A program made the translations under genes and the position numbers. Shown piece after piece: positions 26,232 through 37,549 of a stretch of 64,000 nt of DNA. This stretch comes from Devosia sp. YR412 (GTDB lineage Bacteria; Pseudomonadota; Alphaproteobacteria; Rhizobiales; Devosiaceae). The notes under the pieces were generated by a model. It saw only the letters and a program-made list of their open reading frames with translations. It was not told the origin of the DNA and ran no database searches. Position 1 is the first letter of the stretch. The number at the start of each line of letters is the position of its first letter. The stretch covers positions 1,240,001-1,304,000 of the forward strand of contig NZ_FOFL01000001.1 in assembly GCF_900110945.1 (NCBI RefSeq). Reading direction: 5' to 3'.

Positions 26232-27098
26232 TCACCAGCTGAGCCGCGGCAGGAAACCGGCCATATGGGCGCGGCTGGGCGAAACCAGATCGGCAATGGC
26301 CTGCGGATCGGGCTTGCCGAAAGCATCGAGTTCGGCGGCGTGGATCGAGCCGGTGACGAAGAGCAGATCGATGCCGAATTGCGCTGCGCCCGTCGCATCG
26401 GTGCGCACCGAGTCGCCAATGGCCAGCACGCGCGACTTGTCGAGCGGACCGCCATGCGCCACTTCGGCGAGGCGGAAGGCCTCTTCATAGATTGGCTGAT
26501 AGGGCTTGCCCGCCATCAGCACCATGCCGCCCATGGCGGCATAGAGATCGCCCAAAGCGCCGCCGCAATAGATGATCTTGTCGCCATGCTCGACCACGCG
26601 GTCGGGATTGGCGCAGATCATCGGCAGCTTGCGGGCCAGCCAGGTCTTGGCGCGTTCGCGGTACATTTCCGGTGTGTCTTCATCGGTATCGAGATCGGTC
26701 ACCACGACAACCTCGGCCTCGTCGGCGCCGGTGCGGCGCACATCGAGACCCTCGTAAAGTGCATCGTCTTCGGTCGGCGGGCCGACATGGTGGATCGCCT
26801 TGCCGGAATATTTGGCGATCATCACGCGGGTCGCATCGCCCGAGGAGACGATGGCATCATAGGCCGGGCGGTGCACGCCGAGCCGGTCGAGCATGTCGAC
26901 GATCGGGCTGGAGGGGCGCGGCGCATTGGTGATGAACACCACCTTGCCGCCGGCCTCGCGGAACCTGGTCAGTGCATCGACGGCGGTGGGAAAAGCTTCC
27001 ACCCCGTTGTGGACGACGCCCCAGACGTCGCTCAGCACCGCGTCGTAACGGTCAGCGAGATCGGCAAGGCCGGAGATGGAAGGCAGGGGGCTGGTCAT
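26232..27098 (-). CDS. HAD-superfamily hydrolase, TIGR01459 type
   Basis: The 288-aa protein has HAD motif I in DAVLSDVWGVVHNGVEAF, motif II in VVFITNAPRPS, and motif IV in RVLAIGDSVRTDATGAAQFG, with a class IIA cap between (NagD-like). Members of this group are typically encoded next to ribF in alphaproteobacteria; the substrate is unknown, and a flavin-nucleotide phosphatase would be a guess from position only. I chose MTSPLPSISGL at 27098; an ATG at 27116 is possible. Confidence 0.9.
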   Translation of the reverse strand: MTSPLPSISGLADLADRYDAVLSDVWGVVHNGVEAFPTAVDALTRFREAGGKVVFITNAPRPSSPIVDMLDRLGVHRPAYDAIVSSGDATRVMIAKYSGKAIHHVGPPTEDDALYEGLDVRRTGADEAEVVVVTDLDTDEDTPEMYRERAKTWLARKLPMICANPDRVVEHGDKIIYCGGALGDLYAAMGGMVLMAGKPYQPIYEEAFRLAEVAHGGPLDKSRVLAIGDSVRTDATGAAQFGIDLLFVTGSIHAAELDAFGKPDPQAIADLVSPSRAHMAGFLPRLSW

Positions 27099-27178
27099 CG
27101 CGCTATTCCGATGCAAACAGGATGCGCCGTTCTATGTGGCAGTCTGCCCCTCGGGATCAAGGGGAAACCGCCGCAGCC

Positions 27179-28408
27179 CTAGTATTCCGCCCGGCGCAAT
27201 TGCGGTGCGGCGCGGCCACTTTCGACCACGAGATCGGCACGAACCGGGCCCGGCGCGGCGATATGGGGGCCCTGCACCAGCACGATGCCGTCTTCGAGCA
27301 ATTCGACGATCTGGCGCTCATTGGTGATGTTGGTGGCCAAAAGCTTGATGTCGAAGCGGGCGATGTAATTGGCGATATCGGAAGCGTGGAAATCGGTGAA
27401 GGCCTGCGGTTCGGCGATGAAATGGCTGGCATCGATGCGCAGCGAGCGCACGCCCTGCGCCGCCATTTCGGCGACATCGACGCGCAGCGAGCGCACATTG
27501 GTCACCGAGAAGCCGGCGCCCTTCTTGACCATGGCATCGGCAATGGCCCGCTCCCCGGTGGTCAGCCCCTGCCAGTCATGTTCGGAAATGGCAAAGATCA
27601 GGCCCGGCGCGATGGCGCGATTGGCTTCGAGCGAGACGATCAGCTGTTCGGAGGCCGAGGAATCGCCCAGCGTGGCGCGCGACAGCGGCACATAGAGGGT
27701 GATCGGCTGGCCAGAGGTGCGGGCGCGGCGCGAAATGGTGATTGCCTCGACCATGCCGACGCCTTCGATCTGGCGCAGCAGGTCCTCGCCGCCGCGACGC
27801 GGCATGAAATCGCCGCGATCGGCCAGGTCGCCGTCTTCCATGCGCAGGCGCGGCACCAGGTCATAGCCCTGCGGCCGGCGCTGCGGCAGGGTCACGACCG
27901 GCTGGATGTGATAGATCAGCCGGCCATCGTCGATGCCCTGGCGCAGCAGCTCCAGCGGAATGCTGGGTTCGGGCTCGCGCATCATTGGCGGCGGTGCGGC
28001 GGCGATCATGCGGTCGCGGCCGGTAGACTGGCTGGCCTTGGCACGATCCTCGATATCGGCGACGGCCTCGGCGACCTGGCGGATCACCGTGCCGAGCACG
28101 GAAATATCGGCCTCGACGCCTTCGAGGCGCTGGTCGGCATTGATATCGGCCATGGCATTGATGCGCTGGCCCAATACAGCACCCGCCTGGGCATCGGTGG
28201 CGAGCAGGCGCGACAGATCTTCGATGGCCTTTTCCAGGCGATTCTCGGCGCGCTGGCGCAGGGTGCGCTCCATCAGCACGACGCAGACGCAGCCGAAGAC
28301 CACGGCGGCGAGGATCGCCTCGGCCGGGGTGAAGGTCAGCCCGAAATAGGCGACGGCGCCAATGGCGGTCGCTGCAAGGGCAATGAACGTGTAGACCAAT
28401 GCCTGCAC
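27179..28408 (-). CDS. Degenerate EAL-domain membrane protein
   Basis: The protein (409 aa from the GTG at 28408) has two N-terminal membrane helices, a coiled-coil stretch (about residues 48-125) and an EAL-like domain from about 150. The EAL motif is replaced by DLV (GYDLVPRLR, residues about 183-185), the DDFGTG loop is replaced by KKGAGF, and KIDxSFI is RIDASHFI. Metal-binding acidic residues are therefore missing, so c-di-GMP hydrolysis is unlikely; a binding or scaffold role is inferred. Start: GAGGT 9 nt before the GTG; a TTG at 28525 is less convincing. It is divergent from the sigma-54 regulator. Confidence 0.82.
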   Translation of the reverse strand: MQALVYTFIALAATAIGAVAYFGLTFTPAEAILAAVVFGCVCVVLMERTLRQRAENRLEKAIEDLSRLLATDAQAGAVLGQRINAMADINADQRLEGVEADISVLGTVIRQVAEAVADIEDRAKASQSTGRDRMIAAAPPPMMREPEPSIPLELLRQGIDDGRLIYHIQPVVTLPQRRPQGYDLVPRLRMEDGDLADRGDFMPRRGGEDLLRQIEGVGMVEAITISRRARTSGQPITLYVPLSRATLGDSSASEQLIVSLEANRAIAPGLIFAISEHDWQGLTTGERAIADAMVKKGAGFSVTNVRSLRVDVAEMAAQGVRSLRIDASHFIAEPQAFTDFHASDIANYIARFDIKLLATNITNERQIVELLEDGIVLVQGPHIAAPGPVRADLVVESGRAAPQLRRAEY

Positions 28409-28657
28409 GGGGCGGACCTCAAACCCATCTCTGGTGCCGGGATTCGGCCCAATCCTCTTAGCATTGCGCAAGGGCACACAAAAGCGCGCAAGCCGCGCTG
28501 TCCCATGGCTAATTGCACCAGCCAAACAGGCGTTCGATGCAGAATGCGACGGTTTGGAACGGATTGTTTACCCTGTTGGTGACCTAATGGGCGGACGGGA
28601 CAGCAGCGGGAGCGGCTGTGGACCGGTTATATGACTTGAAGACGAGGACGCGGCTGC

Positions 28658-30081
<1,424 letters not shown>

Positions 30082-30085
<4 letters not shown>

Positions 30086-31071
30086 GGCGTGTTCGCCTCG
30101 CGGGCCTTGACGCGGTCCAGCCCGAGATAGTGCTCGCGCAGGATCACTACGATGCCGGAGCCGACGATGATCAACGCGCCAAACACCATGGTCAGCGTCG
30201 GGATATCGCCGAAGACGGCAAAGCCGATGATCAGCGTCAGCAGCAGCGAGACATATTCGAAGGGCGCTATGACCGACATGTCGGCATAGCGATAGGACGA
30301 GGTCATCATCAGCTGGCCGACGCCGCCGGCAAAGCCCGCTCCGACCATCAGCATGGCCTGCTGGGGCGTCGGCAATATCCAGCCAAAGGGAATGGTCAGC
30401 AGCGACAGCAGGCTGGCGATGATGAAGAAATAGACGACAATGGCCTCGGTGCGCTCGGTGCGGGTGAGGTTATGCACCTGCATCAGCGCAAAGGCGGTGA
30501 CCACAGCGCCACCAAAGGCGGCAATGGCGCCGATCGCCTCGCGATCGCCCAGCGGCTGGCCGCTGGTAAAGAGCGTGAGGCGCGGCCAGAGGATGATCAC
30601 CACGCCGACAAGGCCAATCAGCACCGCCGTCCAGCGAAACACATGCACCCGCTCCTTGAGCAGGATCGTACTGAAAATGACGATGAGCAAAGGCGCGGCA
30701 TAGCCAATGGCGGTGGCTTCGGGCAGCGGCAGGCGCGTCAGGGCGAAAAAGCCCAAGCCCATGGAGGTGGCACCGACCATGGCGCGGATGACGTGGCCGA
30801 GCGGCCGCTTGGTGTGCAGCGCCGAGCGTAATTGCCCGCGCCACAGCAGCCAGATGGCCACGGGCAACAAAGCGAAAAAGCAGCGGAAGAAGACGAGCTG
30901 CCCGGCCGGCACCGTGTCGGTGGCCTTGAGCAGGCTGGCCATGATCACGAAGGAAATGACCGACACCACCTTGAGCGTGATCCCGTAGAGCGGCCCGCCC
31001 CGGAACGGTGTGGGGCTGGTCTGGGCGGCTGGTGCGGGAGTGGTCAAGGCAGTCTCGTCGGTCGCCGGCAA
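30082..31071 (-). CDS. DMT-superfamily transporter (EamA family)
   Basis: The 329-aa protein has ten predicted helices arranged as two EamA repeats (first ending near ILLKERVHVFRWTAVLIGLVG, second near AVFGDIPTLTMVFGALIIVG). EamA proteins export amino acids or metabolites; the substrate cannot be read here. The N-terminal 25 residues are Thr/Pro/Ala-rich and cytoplasmic. It starts directly after the small 31072-31266 gene, so the two form an operon. Confidence 0.92.
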
Positions 31072-31266
31072 TTACTTGCCGGGGGATTGCTCCAGCTTTT
31101 CCTTGGCGATACGTGCCGTGGCAAAGGCCTTGTGCTCGGGGCCGACGGCCGAACCGGTCTTGACGACCTTGCCGCTGGCGTCATGGATTTCCCAATGCCA
31201 GTTGGCATTCGGGCCACTGCCGCCTTTGAGGCGCAGCTTGATCTGAAGAGTGTTGTCCTGGGTCAT
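31072..31266 (-). CDS. Small protein of unknown function
   Basis: The 64-aa protein (MTQDNTLQIKLRLKG...) has the core NANWHWEIHDASGKVVKTGSA, which faintly resembles DUF1508/YegP-type strands (aromatic-aromatic then NG/SG-V), followed by a basic helix (FATARIAKEKLEQ). The resemblance is weak and I assign no function. The ATG at 31266 is chosen over a longer frame that begins in the promoter region. Its stop abuts the start of the EamA gene with no spacer. Confidence 0.7.
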   Translation of the reverse strand: MTQDNTLQIKLRLKGGSGPNANWHWEIHDASGKVVKTGSAVGPEHKAFATARIAKEKLEQSPGK

Positions 31267-31423
31267 AGGTGCCTTATGGCGCAGCTTGGCGCCCGGTGGA
31301 AGGGGGAAGTTTCCACAAAACGCCTCGCCGCCCGCAAGTTCACAATCCCGCAATTGATCAGACCAGCCGGAACAGATGTCAGACCACGTCGTTGGCCCTG
31401 CATCAAGAACAAGGAGAATTGTC

Positions 31424-32233
31424 GTGGCTCAATCAATAGCCCTGCATGTCGAAGACACCGGCGGCACCGGTCGTCCGGTCATCCTGATCCACGGCTGGCC
31501 GCTGTCCGGCAAGGCCTGGGAAAAGCAGGTGCCGGCTCTGTCGCAAGCCGGCTATCGCGTCATCACCTATGACCGCCGCGGCTTTGGCCAGTCGGAAAAA
31601 CCGCAAGATGGCTTCGACTACAAGACGCTGGCCAATGACCTCTCCGACATCATCAAGGACCTCGACCTGAAGGATGTCACCCTGGTCGGCTTTTCGATGG
31701 GCGGCGGCGAAGTCGCCCGCTATATCGCCGATCACGGCGAAGACCGGCTGCATTCGGTGGTGTTTGCCGGCGCCGTGCCGCCCTATCTGATGCAGGGGCC
31801 GGACAATCCAGAGGGGCCGTTGACGAAGGAAAAGGCAGGCGAGATGGAAGCGGGTCTCAAGGCTGATCGCGCGGCTTTCTTCGATCAGTTCACCAAGGAC
31901 TTTTTCTCGGCCAAGGGCGTGTTGAAAGTCTCCGAGGCGGACCGGCAAAAGGCCATCGCGCTGTGCCAGCAGTCCGACCAGACCGCGGCGCTGGGCTGCA
32001 TGAAGGCCTTCGGCACCACTGATTTCCGCGATGACCTCAAGAAGGTCACGGTGCCAACCCTGGTCATTCACGGCGATTCCGACGGCATCGTGCCGCTCGA
32101 AGGATCGGGCCAGCGGACGCATCAGGCGATCGCGAGCAGCAAGCTGGTAGTGGTCAAGGACGCGCCGCACGGCTTCAATGCCAGCCATGCCGAAGAATTC
32201 AACGCCGAGTTGATCGACTTCCTCAGGAACTGA
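31424..32233 (+). CDS. Alpha/beta hydrolase, non-haem chloroperoxidase / arylesterase type
   Basis: The 269-aa protein has the oxyanion segment ILIHGWPLSGKAW, the nucleophile elbow GFSMGGGE, acid residue in VIHGDSDGIVP and catalytic His in KDAPHGFNASH, the pattern of the haloperoxidase-like esterase group. In vivo substrate unknown; such enzymes hydrolyse aryl esters and show perhydrolase activity. The GTG at 31424 with AAGGAG 7 nt upstream is the best start; the earlier ATG at 31376 has no such site. A strong terminator follows. Confidence 0.92.
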   Translation: MAQSIALHVEDTGGTGRPVILIHGWPLSGKAWEKQVPALSQAGYRVITYDRRGFGQSEKPQDGFDYKTLANDLSDIIKDLDLKDVTLVGFSMGGGEVARYIADHGEDRLHSVVFAGAVPPYLMQGPDNPEGPLTKEKAGEMEAGLKADRAAFFDQFTKDFFSAKGVLKVSEADRQKAIALCQQSDQTAALGCMKAFGTTDFRDDLKKVTVPTLVIHGDSDGIVPLEGSGQRTHQAIASSKLVVVKDAPHGFNASHAEEFNAELIDFLRN

Positions 32234-32256
32234 TCGCTCCGACGTCCCGAAATGGC

Positions 32257-32283
32257 AGAGCCCGCATGATGCGGGCTCTTTTC
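32257..32283. terminator. Rho-independent terminator
   Basis: A perfect 10-bp stem (AGAGCCCGCA / TGCGGGCTCT) with a TGA loop is followed by TTTTC on the plus strand. It lies between the convergent hydrolase and DUF427 genes. On the minus strand the stem is preceded by AAAA, so reading from the DUF427 gene gives a weaker signal. Confidence 0.88.
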
Positions 32284-32287
32284 GTTG

Positions 32288-32650
32288 CTAGACTTCCGAC
32301 GTCTTGTACTCGATCCGGTCACCCCAGAAGGCCAGGTGATCGCGGATAGGCTCCACCAGCGGGCATGGGTCGGGATAATACCAGACTTGGTCAGGACCAT
32401 CTGCCGTCAGCGTCTTAAGATTGTAGTAATGGGCCTCGCCCTTATAGGGGCAGGTGGTGCGGGTTTCGGAAAGTTCGAGCACATCCTCGCGGATATCGGC
32501 GCGCGGAATATAGATGCGCAGCGGCGCGCCCGGCTCATCCAGTTCAAGCGCATTCAACGACGAGCCTATTTCGGCATCGTCGAACAGCACATGCACCCGG
32601 CCCTTGGCCGGGGTGATCTTGATATCCTTGTCCAGACATTGACGCGTCAT
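32288..32650 (-). CDS. DUF427 domain-containing protein
   Basis: The 120-aa protein matches DUF427: an N-terminal VHVLFDDAEIGSS strand pair, LRIYIPRADI, the signature TTCPYKGEAHYYNL, and a C-terminal WYYPDPCPLVEPIRDHLAFW. The family folds as a small beta-tent barrel; no enzymatic role is established. The ATG at 32650 (MTRQCLDKDIKITPA) is preferred over a longer frame. It is divergent from groES; the 183-bp spacer carries the groES promoter and CIRCE. Confidence 0.88.
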   Translation of the reverse strand: MTRQCLDKDIKITPAKGRVHVLFDDAEIGSSLNALELDEPGAPLRIYIPRADIREDVLELSETRTTCPYKGEAHYYNLKTLTADGPDQVWYYPDPCPLVEPIRDHLAFWGDRIEYKTSEV

Positions 32651-32722
32651 GTTGGCCTGCCATTCTCGTGATTTGTCGGTGTGGGAACACAACGCGCGAG
32701 AAGAAAGCGGGTTCACCGAACC

Positions 32723-32751
32723 TTGACTCCGCACGGCCCCAGCCATATATC
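32723..32751 (+). promoter_or_regulatory. Sigma-70-type promoter of groESL
   Basis: TTGACT (32723-32728) and TATATC (32746-32751) are separated by 17 nt, a good housekeeping promoter. The expected start site falls about 7 bp further, immediately before the CIRCE element, so HrcA bound at CIRCE would block initiation. Confidence 0.7.
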
Positions 32752-32763
32752 CCCGTCACCCTG

Positions 32764-32790
32764 TTAGCACTCTACAATGGCGAGTGCTAA
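32764..32790 (+). promoter_or_regulatory. CIRCE operator for HrcA
   Basis: TTAGCACTC-N9-GAGTGCTAA is the exact 9-bp inverted repeat with 9-nt spacer of the CIRCE consensus. It lies 44 bp upstream of the groES ATG. HrcA is not encoded in this window. Confidence 0.97.
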
Positions 32791-32833
32791 TAGTGCCAAA
32801 ATTGCATTTGATATGCTGCCATAGGAGCTAAAC

Positions 32834-33124
32834 ATGGGCTTTCGTCCTCTGCACGACCGCGTGGTCGTCCGTCGCCTCGACAGCGAAGAAAAGACCAAGG
32901 GCGGGATCATCATCCCAGACACCGCCAAGGAAAAGCCCTCCGAGGGCGTGATCGTTTCGGTTGGCCCCGGCGCCCGTGACGACGCTGGCAAGATCAACGC
33001 ACTCGACGTCAAGGCCGGCGATCGCGTGCTGTTCGGCAAGTGGAGCGGCACGGAAGTGAAGCTCGACGGCGAAGATCTGCTGATCATGAAGGAATCCGAC
33101 ATCATGGGCATCGTCGAAGTCTAA
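32834..33124 (+). CDS. groES: Co-chaperonin GroES
   Basis: The 96-aa protein has the Cpn10 signature ([20 protein letters not shown]) and the mobile loop [16 protein letters not shown] that contacts GroEL. It caps the GroEL chamber during folding. AGGAG lies 7 nt upstream. Transcription starts at a promoter overlapped by CIRCE, so the operon should be HrcA-repressed and heat-induced. groEL follows after an unusually structured 195-bp spacer. Confidence 0.98.
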   Translation: MGFRPLHDRVVVRRLDSEEKTKGGIIIPDTAKEKPSEGVIVSVGPGARDDAGKINALDVKAGDRVLFGKWSGTEVKLDGEDLLIMKESDIMGIVEV

Positions 33125-33137
33125 GGGCCGGAAGAGA

Positions 33138-33252
33138 TTCAGCTCAGGCTGAGTCGAAAATGTCGATTTCGAGAACCGGAGCGCAGCGTACGTTTGAGTA
33201 CGTGAGCACCGGAAGCGCAGAAAGCGGCATTTGCAGACCAGCATCAGCTGAA
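33138..33252 (+). other. Structured groES-groEL spacer (candidate RNA element)
   Basis: The 195-bp spacer holds a nested set of inverted repeats: outer TTCAGCT (33138-33144) / AGCTGAA (33246-33252), inner TCGAAA / TTTCGA (33154-33172) and CCGG (33176-33179) / CCGG (33209-33212) enclosing CGTAC / GTACG (33187-33202). GCGCAG occurs twice (33181 and 33215). The layout is that of a multi-branched RNA, possibly governing GroEL:GroES ratio or mRNA processing. I recall similar text in other alphaproteobacterial intergenic regions but cannot verify it here. Confidence 0.5.
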
Positions 33253-33307
33253 GATCGATCGGACCGTGGCTTCTGCCCTTTGTCTTTCTCCCATTCACTC
33301 TCTTTAA

Positions 33308-34963
<1,656 letters not shown>

Positions 34964-35020
34964 GAAGTCCGACCCAAAGCTTCGAAGTTCGTTTCTTCCC
35001 AGTCACGAACTTTGCAGAAA

Positions 35021-35050
35021 GGCGCAGTGGCAACACTGCGCCTTTTTCTT
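35021..35050 (+). terminator. Rho-independent terminator of groESL
   Basis: A perfect 9-bp stem (GGCGCAGTG / CACTGCGCC) with a GCAA tetraloop is followed by TTTTTCTT, a textbook intrinsic terminator for the plus strand. Confidence 0.95.
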
Positions 35051-35096
35051 ATCCCGGTTGCGGATTAGGCTGGCCGGAAAATACCTCGAGGATTCG

Positions 35097-35330
35097 ATGA
35101 GACCACCCAGACGCGGCGGCAGTGCCTATGATCAGGCCGAGGCTGCCTTCAAGAGTGCGACGAGCAAGCCGGCAGCCCCTGCACCGGCCAAGCCGGTGAC
35201 GCCGCCCGAGGGCAAGGAAATGGTGACGCTACGGCTCGACCGCGCCGTGCTGGAGCATTTCCAGGACGAGGGTCCGGGCTGGCAGGACCGTATCAATGCC
35301 GCGCTGCGCGAGGTTGCCGGGCTTACTTGA
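35097..35330 (+). CDS. BrnA-like antitoxin-family protein without a BrnT partner
   Basis: The 77-aa protein has a disordered, Ala/Pro-rich N-terminus (about 40 residues) and a C-terminal ribbon-helix-helix-like segment: EMVTLRLDRAVLEHFQDEGPGWQDRINAALREV. This fits the BrnA antitoxin domain (VTLRLD...GPGyQxRINxxL). No BrnT-type toxin ORF is found upstream or downstream, so it may be an orphan regulator. GAGG precedes the ATG. Its last 8 bp overlap the convergent TSUP permease gene. Confidence 0.78.
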   Translation: MRPPRRGGSAYDQAEAAFKSATSKPAAPAPAKPVTPPEGKEMVTLRLDRAVLEHFQDEGPGWQDRINAALREVAGLT

Positions 35331-36072
35331 AGAACAAAAGCTTCAGCGCCAAGGCGATGGAGATGACCACCACAAGCGGGCGGATGATGCGGGCGCCGAA
35401 GCGGATGCCGGCGCGGGCGCCGATATAGCCACCCATGATCTGGCCGATCGCCATGGCGATCGCCGCCGGCCAGACCACATCGCCGGCCGGAATGAAGATG
35501 ACCAAAGCCGCCAGGTTCGAGGTGAGGTTGAGGACCTTGGTGTGGCCCGTCGCCCGCGTCAGGCCGAGACCGAATAGCGTGACAAAGGCGATGGTCATGA
35601 AAGAGCCGGTGCCCGGCCCGAAAATGCCGTCGTAAAAGCCGATCAGCATGCCCATCAGCGGTACGAAACGCGCAAAGCCGAGGCGCGGGTGACGATCTTT
35701 GTCGTTGAGATTGGGCGCGAAGAGAAAGTAGAGCGCGATGGCGATCAGCGCCACGGGCACGGCAGCGCTCAGCAGCGTCGTATCGATCTTGCGCACGATC
35801 ATTGCACCACAGAGGCTGCCGGCGAAGGTCAGCAGGATGGCTGGTAGCAGCGAGCGCACATCGACATAGCCGCGGCGCCAATAGGTGACGGCGGCCATGG
35901 TTGTTCCCACCACGCCCTGCAGCTTGTTGGTGGCCAGGGCCGCGACGGGCGGCAGGCCGGCAAACAGCAGCGCCGGAATGCCGATCAGCCCGCCACCGCC
36001 GGCCACGGCATCGACGAAACCAGCCAGCATGCCGACGGCGGCAAGCGCGAGAAGAATGAGCGGATCAAGCAT
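35323..36072 (-). CDS. TSUP-family permease (sulfite exporter TauE/SafE-like)
   Basis: The 249-aa protein has about eight helices and the TSUP marks: GFVDAVAGGGGLIGIPALL in the first half and GFYDGIFGPGTGSF in the second. The family moves sulfur-containing anions or small organic acids, so a specific substrate cannot be given. The ATG at 36072 overlaps the stop of the glycosyltransferase gene (TGATG), which implies coupling. The longer frame is a shadow of that gene. Confidence 0.92.
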   Translation of the reverse strand: MLDPLILLALAAVGMLAGFVDAVAGGGGLIGIPALLFAGLPPVAALATNKLQGVVGTTMAAVTYWRRGYVDVRSLLPAILLTFAGSLCGAMIVRKIDTTLLSAAVPVALIAIALYFLFAPNLNDKDRHPRLGFARFVPLMGMLIGFYDGIFGPGTGSFMTIAFVTLFGLGLTRATGHTKVLNLTSNLAALVIFIPAGDVVWPAAIAMAIGQIMGGYIGARAGIRFGARIIRPLVVVISIALALKLLFFK

Positions 36073-37259
36073 CAGTCGGCTTTCGGCGTCTCGGCAATGC
36101 GCCGTTCGTAGATGGGGATGTTGATCATGGAGGACATGAAGCCGCTCATCATCAGCTGGAAGCCCGAGACCAGCGCCGTCAGGGCGAGGATGACGGGGCG
36201 CATGGTGGTGCTGGGATTGAGGTTGCCGAAATCGCGCGACGCCCATTCGCCGAGGCCCCAGACCAGCGCGCCCGCGCCGACCAGCATTAGCGTGACGGCG
36301 ATGAGCAGGATGCGTTCGAGGGTCAGCGCTTCGAGCAGTTTGTCATAATGGCCGGAGCGCGGGATGAAGCCATAGCGCGAGGCAAAGCGCCGGCCGATGA
36401 TGGCAAAGGAAATCGACTGCAGGCCGACGATGATGCAGAGCGCCGCGACGAGGAAAGTGTGCACGTCGAAGGAGACGTCGCCAATGGTGAAGGGGCCGGG
36501 CAGCAGCACCGCGCCAACCACCAGCCCCACCGCCAGCAGCGCAATGCCGGGATAAAGGAACAGCCAGCGCGGCGAGAACAGCAAGAGAAACCGCAGGTGG
36601 CGCCAGCCGTCGCGGAACGAGCGCAGATGCGGCGGGCGCGAGCGGCCATCCTTGGCCAGCGTGGTGGGCACTTCGCGCAGGTCGAGCTGGGCCAGGGTCG
36701 CCTTGACCACCATTTCGGAGGCGAATTCCATGCCGGTGGTGCGCAGGTTCAACCCGAGGAATGCGGCGCGGGAGAAGCCACGCAACCCGCAGTGAAAATC
36801 GCCGATCGGGGTGTGGAAGAAGCGGCGACCGACGGCGCTGAGGATGGGGTTGCCGATATAGCGGTGATGCCAGGGCATGGCACCGGGGGCGATGCCGCCG
36901 AGGAAGCGGTTGCCCATGACGAGATCGGCACCAGCCCGCAAGGCGGCGACGAAGGCGTCGAGATCGGCAAAATCATAGCTGTCGTCGGCGTCGCCCATGA
37001 TCACATAGCGGCCGCGTGCCGCCTCGACGCCACCGGCAATCGCCGCGCCATAGCCGCGCTGGGCAACCGGCACGACGCGGGCGCCGAGCTCCTGGGCGAT
37101 CTGCTGCGAGCCGTCAGTGGAACCGTTGTCAGCAATCACCACTTCGCCCGAGACGCCGCTACGGACGAGAAAACCCTGCGCCTTGGCGATACAGGTTGCC
37201 AGGGTTTCGGCCTCGTTGAGGCAGGGCATCAGAATGGTCAGTTCAATCGCGTCGGCCAC
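36072..37259 (-). CDS. Family 2 glycosyltransferase, membrane-anchored (dolichol-P-mannose synthase-like)
   Basis: The 395-aa protein has a GT2 catalytic domain (LTILMPCLNEAETLATCI, then VVIADNGSTDGS with the nucleotide-binding Asp, and the DXD-like MGDADDSYDF), an acceptor region with GFSRAAFLGLNL, and four C-terminal membrane helices from about residue 215 on. It probably transfers a sugar from a nucleotide donor to a polyprenyl phosphate or other lipid. The GTG start at 37259 has GAGGGGA upstream. It is the second gene after hisG on this strand and overlaps the TSUP gene by 1 bp. Confidence 0.92.
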   Translation of the reverse strand: MADAIELTILMPCLNEAETLATCIAKAQGFLVRSGVSGEVVIADNGSTDGSQQIAQELGARVVPVAQRGYGAAIAGGVEAARGRYVIMGDADDSYDFADLDAFVAALRAGADLVMGNRFLGGIAPGAMPWHHRYIGNPILSAVGRRFFHTPIGDFHCGLRGFSRAAFLGLNLRTTGMEFASEMVVKATLAQLDLREVPTTLAKDGRSRPPHLRSFRDGWRHLRFLLLFSPRWLFLYPGIALLAVGLVVGAVLLPGPFTIGDVSFDVHTFLVAALCIIVGLQSISFAIIGRRFASRYGFIPRSGHYDKLLEALTLERILLIAVTLMLVGAGALVWGLGEWASRDFGNLNPSTTMRPVILALTALVSGFQLMMSGFMSSMINIPIYERRIAETPKAD

Positions 37260-37316
37260 AAAATCCCCTCGGCCCAATGGCTTGCTTGTGCCGTGAATCG
37301 GGCGCGCTGGCAATTC

Positions 37317-37547
37317 TCAGTCGCCGCCACCACCGCCGCCGTCGCCCCCACCACTGTCAGCGCTGTCCGTGCTGCCATCACCGTCGCGATGGCCGTGATG
37401 GTGCGAGGACGTGGAACCGCTGTCGCCGGAGGCGTGGTCACCGCTGTCATTGCGGCGGCGATTGATCCGCCCCTGGGGCGTGCGGCTGATCAACAGGGCC
37501 AGGCTGCCGACCATAAGCACCGGGATCGCGAACAGCCACCATTCCAT
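37317..37547 (-). CDS. Small membrane-anchored protein with Gly/Asp/His-rich tail
   Basis: The 76-aa protein has one N-terminal helix (WWLFAIPVLMVGSLALLIS), a basic RINRRRND stretch, then a low-complexity tail with SSHHHGHRDGDG and a terminal GGGDGGGGGGD run. This is a recurring type of small protein of unknown function; the tail could bind metal. It starts 2 bp after the hisG stop and so is likely translated from the hisG transcript, but the codon pattern of the tail could be slippage-prone. Confidence 0.7.
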   Translation of the reverse strand: MEWWLFAIPVLMVGSLALLISRTPQGRINRRRNDSGDHASGDSGSTSSHHHGHRDGDGSTDSADSGGGDGGGGGGD

Positions 37548-37549
37548 AT

